64,000 bases of DNA from Gerris lacustris (Eukaryota > Arthropoda > Insecta > Hemiptera > Gerridae): NCBI GenBank assembly GCA_951217055.1, contig OX578284.1, positions 44,047,467 to 44,111,466 of the forward strand, in the 5' to 3' direction. The notes under the pieces are model-generated. The model was not told where the DNA came from, searched no databases, and was given only the letters and a program-made list of their open reading frames with translations. Positions 57,501-64,000 of the stretch are shown piece after piece (position 1 is the stretch's first letter; each line of letters begins with the position of its first letter). The position numbers and the translations under genes are program-made.

Positions 57501-58351
57501 GGCAATAAAGATAACCATTTGCAGCTCTTTAAGTCGTCTAAAATAAAGTTACTTTTCACGGAGATGTTACTTTTCTTTATTCCTAGCCAGTTAAATTCAC
57601 TGTTTATTTAATTAAATGATTGAACTTTTTCAATCAAGTGACACTACTATTAACTCTGACAATGTTTAACTGTTACTATTCTCATCAGAACTGATGAAGA
57701 GTTGTGGTTCTTTATGCTGGCCCACTAAAGTAATGTTTAGCGGAGAGACATCTTTCTTTATTCCTAATCAATTAAATTCATTGGTCATTCAATCAAATTA
57801 CAGAAATGTTTCAATCAAGTGACACTTCTATTAACTCCGACAATATTGAACAGTCACTCTTCTCACCAACACTGAAGAGTTGTGGTTCTTTGTGCTGGCC
57901 CACTAAACTAAAGTAATGTTTAGCGGAGAGACATCTTTCTATATTCCTAATCAATTAAATTCATTGGTCATTCAATCAAATTACTCATCAAGTGACAAAC
58001 GACACCCTAACTAATTTTATTAATTAACAACTAACTAATCATTCTATTTAATCAGCTACTAATGCATTTACGATTCTCTTTTTTAAAATCTTATGGATGG
58101 TCCATGACACATAATTAATTACCAATCGTCCACCACATTTACATGGATTTCTATTTTCAAAAACTAGCCTATAAAAAATAATAAGCATATTATCACAAAA
58201 TTATATTTACCATCCATTATTTTTGCAGGAACTGACGTTTTAGATGCCGTATCATCAGCAGGACGTGCTCTTGGTGATGCTGCCGATACTCTTGGAATTT
58301 ATGGCAATGATGATGAACCTCTTGAAGAGACTGGCAGGAAGAAGCACAAAG
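54280..58351 (+). CDS. Osiris family (DUF1676) protein, exons 1-3, 3' part beyond window; possibly Osi9-like
   Basis: Three exons join in frame: 54280-54554 (donor AAG|GTAGGA), 56350-56453 (acceptor TTTCAG, donor AAG|GTAACA) and 58229-58351 (acceptor TTTGCAG, donor AAG|GTATGC), giving residues 1-167 plus one base. Residues 1-17 are a hydrophobic signal peptide ending near ASLA. The two-cysteine region typical of Osiris proteins follows (C43, C51, then KLFSFVDKVLG), leading to a LTEGVTLVK block. Exon 2 gives an amphipathic stretch (RVERFLSTHTLKMDLKG) and exon 3 the ...VSSAGRALGDAAD... segment ending in a basic GRKKHK run. In the family this basic run precedes a long hydrophobic region and a C-terminal AQxLAY motif; neither is found before 64000, so the gene is cut by the window edge after a >5.6 kb intron. 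Osiris proteins are insect secretory/endosomal membrane proteins tied to cuticle formation and usually clustered. The subtype (Osi9-like) is from memory and weak. Confidence 0.9.
54555..56349 (+). other. Osiris intron 1 (about 1.8 kb)
   Basis: AT-rich intron with GT-AG ends and a pyrimidine-rich 3' end. It contains a poly(T) run at about 55673-55689 but no recognisable gene, hairpin element or long tandem repeat. Confidence 0.8.
56350..56453 (+). CDS. Osiris gene, coding exon 2
   Basis: A 104-nt exon flanked by ATGTTTCAG and GGTAACA. It completes the split Arg codon of exon 1 and encodes 34 residues (SLTAEDIEK... to ...LKMDLK), then one base of a Gly codon. Only this frame is compatible with exon 1 phase 2 and exon 3. 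Confidence 0.88.
57109..57259. repeat. Palindromic element with tRNA B-box-like core
   Basis: Arms of about 55 bp (AAATCAAATTATAATTATTA at left, its complement at right) contain TTAACTACGGGAAACAGACA and are nearly perfect. The short centre has two copies of GGATTTGAACC (57172-57182, 57194-57204), which on the - strand read GGTTCAAATCC, the RNA polymerase III B box, followed by CCGGCGCTGG as in tRNA T-arms. Probably a SINE/tRNA 3' fragment that duplicated in inverted orientation. Confidence 0.6.
57400..57990 (+). repeat. Degenerate tandem repeat, about 180 bp, three units
   Basis: AGTTGTGGTTCTTT...GCTGGCCCACTAAA recurs at about 57700 and 57878 (178 bp apart). TTATTCCTA...TTAAATTCA...TC recurs near 57580, 57760 and 57940. 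The units are diverged. It lies inside Osiris intron 2. Confidence 0.6.
58229..58351 (+). CDS. Osiris gene, coding exon 3
   Basis: A 123-nt exon between TTTTTGCAG and GGTATGCAC. It begins by completing the Gly codon and encodes TDVLDAVSSAGRALGDAADT through the acidic stretch NDDEPLEE and the basic GRKKHK. The last base is the first base of the next codon. The hydrophobic exon expected next was searched for in 58352-64000 and not found. Confidence 0.87.
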
Positions 58352-61020
58352 GTATGCACTAATTATTATTTTTCTTTCTCAATACCTGATTGATTAGTTC
58401 ACTTCAAGTACCTAAATGGAATTCGAAATTGGAAGGATGGAGAGGTGTGAGGAAAATATTCCTTCTTTGATTGTATATAATTAATTTTTTAAAATTAATA
58501 TTGAAGGGTAAATTATATATAACTATACATTTTAAAAAAATCGAATCCTCAATTTCCAACCTGTGATAAATTGAACCTGCAAAAGAAGTCCTGTTATTTT
58601 AGAAGTAGCTGGTTTTTAAAACCTGCGATGTTCGCATCAAGTCAGGTTTGTAACCTGTTAACCTGAAATGCTAGGTCAAGTTCAGGTCTGTAATTAATTT
58701 AAAAAATAACCTACTGGTAGGTTTTTTTCTTTTAAATATTTGCTCCTCACCTAAATATTTGTCATGATGCCCTCAATCTTTATTTCTCGTTCTTGTTTTG
58801 AATAAAATCATTTTTTAAAGTTGAATGAAACTTGACATATTTAATATTGAGCACGTTAATTCTCCAGCAATGATATCAAAACTATATAGAACCAATAAAG
58901 TTACAAAACACCCTTAGGTTCGTGTTGGAAACCAGATATTTTTCTTTTAAATTGATTTTCTAGCTACACTATAATGATACAAAATATATATTGAACCTCT
59001 TTCACACATCAACAAATATAGGTACTAAACCAAGATGTAAGAATAATTTTTAACTAGCCGTGAACGTATTTCTCTAGGTCTTTATTTAGACATCTTATAA
59101 AATAACAGCGCATGAAATAGAAATGTTTTTTACATTTATTTAGCCGCGAAATTTAAAATCTATCAACTTCTAATTGTATGTCTGTTTTCAATTTGAATGT
59201 TAAATTTATTTTTAGACTTACTTCTATTACAATAATTTATTATTGATTAAGTTTTAACATACCCTTAAGTTTTGTGTCACCTACAATATGTGGTATTAAA
59301 TTTTGATCGTATAGTTTATGCTCTTCAAACTAAATTCTGATAGCGTCATATATATGCTAATATGTAACAAAATGCATTATAAGATAATACTTCATAACAA
59401 CTTAAATAATTTTCATACTCAATTAAACTTCAGCAAAACAAATTAGATGTGTTCATTTCGACCAAACAAACTCACATACAAATTTCACATATCATCTCTT
59501 GATAATTCCAAAGCAAAATCTTTCCTGTCTACAAAGTTTTCAATACTATATTAAACCTTTTAAGTTATAACACTGCCTTAGGTATGCAATTAATTCTATT
59601 AACAAAGTTTATACTCACTTAGAATTCAGATTCTGAATACTACTAAATAATTTTTATTATTTTTTTTAGGTTTTTTCGATTAAATCTAATTAAAATAAAT
59701 CTAAAGTACTTAACTTTTATTTATTATGTTTTTAAAAACAAACCAAATGATTTAGACACTAATTTCTATTTGTAGATGCATTATTTTAATTATTTATTTT
59801 TGTCCACCACACTAAATAGTTTTTTATCACGCGTTTTTCACGAAGGTCAGTTAATATATCGGAAGTTATCAAAAATAAAAAATTAAATGAAAAAAATTAA
59901 AATATTTGCATGTTTTCAAATCACTTATAACCATTTCATTTTTACATATCTCAATTCATTTAAAAAAATCCCTTTTTTTAATTAATTTATTCTAATGAAA
60001 GAACGTGATGAGTGTTGGATATATATTTTTTATTTATTATATTCAATTTAAAATTTAGCTAAAAATTAAAAAAAATAAGAAGATGATTTCTTTTGGGTTG
60101 TAGTTATTTTTATATACAGTGGGTGTACATTGTACATGCATCGTTTTAAAAATAATTTATTCAAAAAATTATAATTCTGTTCTAAAAAATGTATAATTAA
60201 CGGAATAATTAATTAACACTTTTTCTCAATTAAAAAAAAAAAAAAATATATATATATAGTTTTTCTACACTTTTTCTTTATTCCAATTGTAACTTAGTAG
60301 AACTGTAATTTAGTATAAAATAAAATAAAATAAATGTTAAATTAACTTTATCATCGTATACAAACGAAGAAAGGAGAATGATTTACATTTCTAATACTTT
60401 AAAGAAATCAAATGTAATTTGTAAACATACAAATTTGTGCATCTCGAGTTGCAGAAAAAGAAAGGTTCGTGAAAGTCTTAATTTAATATATGTATAATGT
60501 TTCAACCTGACCTTTCGCTTGCTTAAGTGAACTTCATCATCAGAAAGATCACTTGGAATGCATTTTTCTCTTTTTTTTATAACTTCAAACTCTTTTTATT
60601 TTTTTAAAAAAGAAATCAAATAACTCCTTTTCACGTTTTTTAAATCCAAACAGGAAATGTCAGTGAAAGAAAGGAAGTGAAAGTGCGGTTTTAATGTTAT
60701 TTTTTTTATCTTAACGAGTTTTGACTCGAGTAAGTTGTTACTTTAGATTTATTTAAAGATAGTTTGTTTTAAGACAGAAACATAAGATAGTTAATACGAA
60801 TTTAGTTGTTTCTAGCGGGCTTCTGTGGAATTTACTTCAGGTTAATAAACCTTAAAGAACAAAATTTCTTAGTTTAATTTATTCAAACAATCGGATAAGT
60901 AGTACTTTAGGATCTTATCGTGATTCACAAAAATGTTAAACGACAGATAGACTGGTATACAGACAGAGAGAAAGTTAGATAGACCGGTAGGCAGACTCGA
61001 TAACAAAAGTATTCCGTACA

Positions 61021-61327
61021 CCTTCTTTAGATTGTTACTCCCTTCTGTGTTTTATAAGGGAGTTACAGTCTAAAGAAGTGCCAATATTCCCTCATGTCGT
61101 CATGTGAAGACACTTCTTTATATTGTTACCCCCCTTTTAAATAAACAGAGGAGTGTAACAATCTAAAGAAGGTGAACTGAATGTTCTTCTTTTGACTGTT
61201 ACTCCTCTTATAAAAACAGAAGTGCGATATTCCTTTGTCCCGAACTACATTGGACTAAACATCCCTTTGTCAATAGTTATTTATATTCTAAAACTAACAC
61301 TTGGGAGTAACAATCTAAAGAAGTACC
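61021..61327. mobile_element. MITE, ACTTCTTTAG family (copy 7)
   Basis: Outer ends CCTTCTTTAGATTGTTACTC and GTAACAATCTAAAGAAGTAC form long inverted repeats. Further copies of the same end motif lie inside (61044-61170), so the copy contains more than one foldback unit. The core has the family block TCCTTTGTCCC...ACATTGGACTAAACATCCC. It lies in Osiris intron 3. Confidence 0.7.
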
Positions 61328-61589
61328 AAATGGATTTTTAAATTCGAAAGAATAAAAATAATTCGTTCTTTAGAATGATTATAATGCTTTCGTTATCTCC
61401 ATTAAGCTCGGAAGCAAAACAAATTGACAATCAGTTTCAAAAAATTAAATTGCTAAACGTCAGTAAAGCTACAATTTTTACTTTTATTTTTACTTACACT
61501 CACTATGTTACGACGAACTTCAATAGTAGTTGAAGGCGATAGTGGTCTGTAAAATATTAACAATTGGGATTTTTTTTTAATAATAAACT

Positions 61590-61850
61590 GATTAAACTTG
61601 CTGTTGTGATTTTCTTTACAACAATAAATTAATCAAATTAGCTATTGTGATTTTCTTATAAACAATAAACTGATCAAATTAGCTATTGTGATTTTCTTAT
61701 AAACAATAAACTGATCAAATTAGCTATTGTGATTTTCTATTTAACAATAAAATAATCAAATTAGTTATTGTGATTTCCTATTTAACTGATCAAATTAGCT
61801 ATTGTGATATTTCTATTTAACAGTAAACTGATCAAATTAGCTATTGTGGT
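61590..61850 (+). repeat. 43-bp minisatellite
   Basis: Unit built on CTGATCAAATTAGCTATTG, then TGATTTTCTTATAAACAATA. About six head-to-tail copies; the two central ones are nearly identical. Confidence 0.75.
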
Positions 61851-63577
61851 TTCGTTTTTATTTTTTTAAATATTTTTTTCAACAGATCTCTCTTTGATTT
61901 TTATTACCGATATTATTACTTAGTAACAAACAATTCATAAAATAGACTATATATTTTATTCATATAACAACAATGAATACTTAATAAAGTAACTCAATTT
62001 CTACGAAAAGCGAAATAATTATATTAAAAACAATGACTTTATTCAAAATGAATATACACATTAATGTATTCACATACACACATCTATACATATTATCCAT
62101 AGACATATTAAATGTTAGAATCGTAGACAGGTGTTTCCTGTTTAGTATGTTTTTAAAAAAAAATGATTATAAAAAGCTGCGGGCACTTAACTTTGTAAAA
62201 AAACACACTTAACTGTAAAAGAAGCTTAACTATTGATTAATATTTTAACAAACTAGTTCTTCCACGATTGTAAACATATTAATTTCTGCTTTCACTTCAA
62301 CCTGTAGCTATTGTTATTCTGCGTAACAGCTGGTTGTAAACAATATAGGTTTTGGAAGATTAACATCTTGTTTAATAAACATGTGAAGTTAATTTTACTA
62401 TAACTATTATACTATTAATACTGGAAATAATTTTTAATTTGATTGTTTTCTTTTTTTTTCAATTAATTTTTTTATTGTTGAAGATCTAAAGATAGTTAAG
62501 AAGTTCTGTTCTTTTTATTCTTTCTTTATCTTGAATTACCTCATGAAGATTCATTTAAGCAGATTAATTTAGTTGCAGCGAAACCTTTTTTTTACATTAA
62601 TCAGTATAAGTAGAATGTATTTAATTAATTTTCTTTTGCTTCCAAACTTATTGAAAAGGTAACGAATGCACTTTTATCTTTCTAAAGAATAACATTGTTT
62701 TTTTGTTTTTTTAAAAAAATTACCAAATATAATTTGATTTTGTGTTGCATCAATAGCAAAATAAGAAAAAAAAATGATTGTGCATAAAGAGAAAAAGTAA
62801 AGCGGTGTGCGTAAATTAATAATTCACAACAAACTTAAAATTAATTTTAATGATTAATTAACAAAATGGTTTCATTACTTTTATTTTTAACTAAAATATT
62901 TATTTCATATAAGTTTGTTTTTGTTTTTTATTTAACAAAAATAGTTTAGATCTTTTCACGTTTTCTGTACAATATATTTAAGTTTCTTTCAAACATTTCT
63001 ATAATAATGTAAATTTCTATATTTATAAATAATAGAATTGTTTTATTTATAACAATGTTTATACAATTGTTACAACGTTTTGTTCATAAAAACCTTTTCT
63101 CGTTTTCCATACAAATTCAATTAAAGGTTTTATTTACAAAACCATTTCACTGTTAATTCGGCTAATTCAAACAGGCCAGTTGCATTGCTTTGAATGAACT
63201 TATCCTTCTTTTTTTTTCTTTCTTTTTTACGAGTTGAAAGTAGGCAAAAAGGGACCTAAAGAGGAAACGAATTACTTCCTTTCATTCTTAATGTAAAAAA
63301 AAAAACGAAAAAGAGAGGTACAACATAATACAATTATTTCTTCCTAAAAGTCCTTTAATGAGTCCTAATTAAAAATTAAGTGCCTTTAGTAATTAAGAAA
63401 GGATTTAGCAAGTACAGTTCTTTAATACGAAAAAAAACTTTTTTTTTTAAATTTTTAAAGAACCCCTTTTTTCTATTGAGCAGATATTTAATCTACTTTT
63501 TTTTATTTAAAAATAAAATTAGGTAAGGAAATAATTAGGATTATTGATAAAATAGATAGAGAAACATTTATCTTTGG

Positions 63578-63808
63578 GCACTTCTTTAGATTGTTACTCC
63601 ACTTTTAAATAAACAGAGGGGAGTAACAATCTAAAGAAGGTGAATGGAATGTTCTTCTTTAGACTGTTACTCTTCTTATAAAAACAGAAGTGTGATATTC
63701 CTTTGTCCCAAAGTACGTTGGACGAAACATCCCTTTTCTTTAGTTATTTAGTCAAAGTCATTTATATTCTAAAAAATCGTAAGGAAGTAACAATCTAAAG
63801 AAGTACCT
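63578..63808. mobile_element. MITE, ACTTCTTTAG family (copy 8)
   Basis: Starts CACTTCTTTAGATTGTTACT and ends AGTAACAATCTAAAGAAGTA. An internal GAGTAACAATCTAAAGAAGG closes the first of two hairpins. The core block TCCTTTGTCCCAAAGTACG is conserved with the other copies. About 230 bp, the cleanest copy in the window. Confidence 0.75.
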
Positions 63809-64000
63809 ATCTTTGTATACGAAATATTTGATGTCTTTTAATCTTTTACTAAAGCAATGGTATATTATAAAATAATTAAAATATACATTTCTAAAATTAT
63901 TAATAAAACTCAATAAACAGGATAAAAATTATACTAATAAATTGTCCACAAAAAACTTCAATTGATAGATTTAAAAAATCCAATAATAATAAAATATTTT

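Larger units (their letters stand above)
56454..58228 (+). other. Osiris intron 2 (about 1.8 kb) with palindrome and 180-bp tandem repeat
   Basis: Contains a 151-bp palindrome with tRNA-like motifs at its centre (57109-57259) and a degenerate tandem repeat of about 180 bp (57400-57990), annotated separately. No coding sequence seen. Confidence 0.8.
58352..64000 (+). other. Osiris intron 3, 5' part (>5.6 kb)
   Basis: Begins with donor GTATGC. No acceptor followed by an Osiris-like hydrophobic exon is seen before the window ends. It holds a 43-bp minisatellite (61590-61850) and two copies of the ACTTCTTTAG-ended MITE (61021-61327, 63578-63808), plus fragments of the GCTTCCGAGC element near 61370-61425 (reverse) and 62635-62690. 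The remainder is low-complexity A/T. Confidence 0.7.

Noticed and set aside
60490..60560. Fourth hammerhead-like motif (- strand CTGATGATGAAGTTCAC)
   Set aside because: CTGATGA and a GAAA are present, but stems II and III cannot be closed convincingly.
58352..64000. Fourth Osiris exon within the window
   Set aside because: No acceptor followed by an in-phase hydrophobic Leu/Ala-rich segment was found; candidates near 60654 and 62480 give short non-matching peptides.

Overview
This is an AT-rich, intron- and transposon-laden piece of nuclear genome from an insect (hexapod). The assignment rests on one recognisable host gene: the 5' part of an Osiris-family (DUF1676) gene on the + strand, starting at 54280 and running off the right edge. 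No rRNA, complete tRNA gene, CRISPR array or bacterial-style operon is present. The insect order cannot be decided from the window.

Layout. About 1-54,000 is almost gene-free and holds layered small non-autonomous DNA elements, foldbacks and minisatellites. Recurrent families are: (1) a PIF/Harbinger-like MITE with TTA target duplication (247-637, inverted copy 23838-24243); (2) HINE/DINE-1-like elements with a 5' hairpin, a (GTCY)n core, a 'GAAATTTGG' block and a 3' hairpin, in three families and about 15 copies; (3) a cassette family, A (6751-7312, 7313-8160, 28718-29288, 39603-40182), carrying a GCGCATGCGC palindrome, a 50-56 bp hairpin and the start of a protein resembling the N-terminus of Crypton-type tyrosine recombinases; (4) cassettes B and C with the same hairpin plan (12690-13091; 33004-33840, with a relative at 27470-27915); (5) a MITE family with ends of the type ACTTCTTTAGATTGTTACTC, eight copies; (6) a pogo/Tigger-like MITE with TA duplication (43319-43716); (7) long foldbacks (24611-25192, 51391-51752, 4916-5143). 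A decayed non-LTR retrotransposon 3' end lies at 42635-42990 on the - strand. Several insertions are nested, so relative ages can be read off.

Minisatellites occupy 14380-14620 (38 bp), 20200-21262 (28 bp, partly in a 112-bp higher-order form), 23270-23600, 33462-33684 (21 bp, in frame), 40640-41440 (86 bp), 44860-45190 (88 bp) and 61590-61850 (43 bp).

47,482-50,253 contains short open stretches with consensus splice sites on + and one exon-like - strand ORF. They may belong to an unrecognised or decayed gene; confidence is low.

54,145-64,000 is the Osiris promoter and first three coding exons (54280-54554, 56350-56453, 58229-58351), separated by introns of about 1.8 kb each and followed by an intron longer than 5.6 kb. 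The pore-forming-like hydrophobic half of the protein is not in the window.
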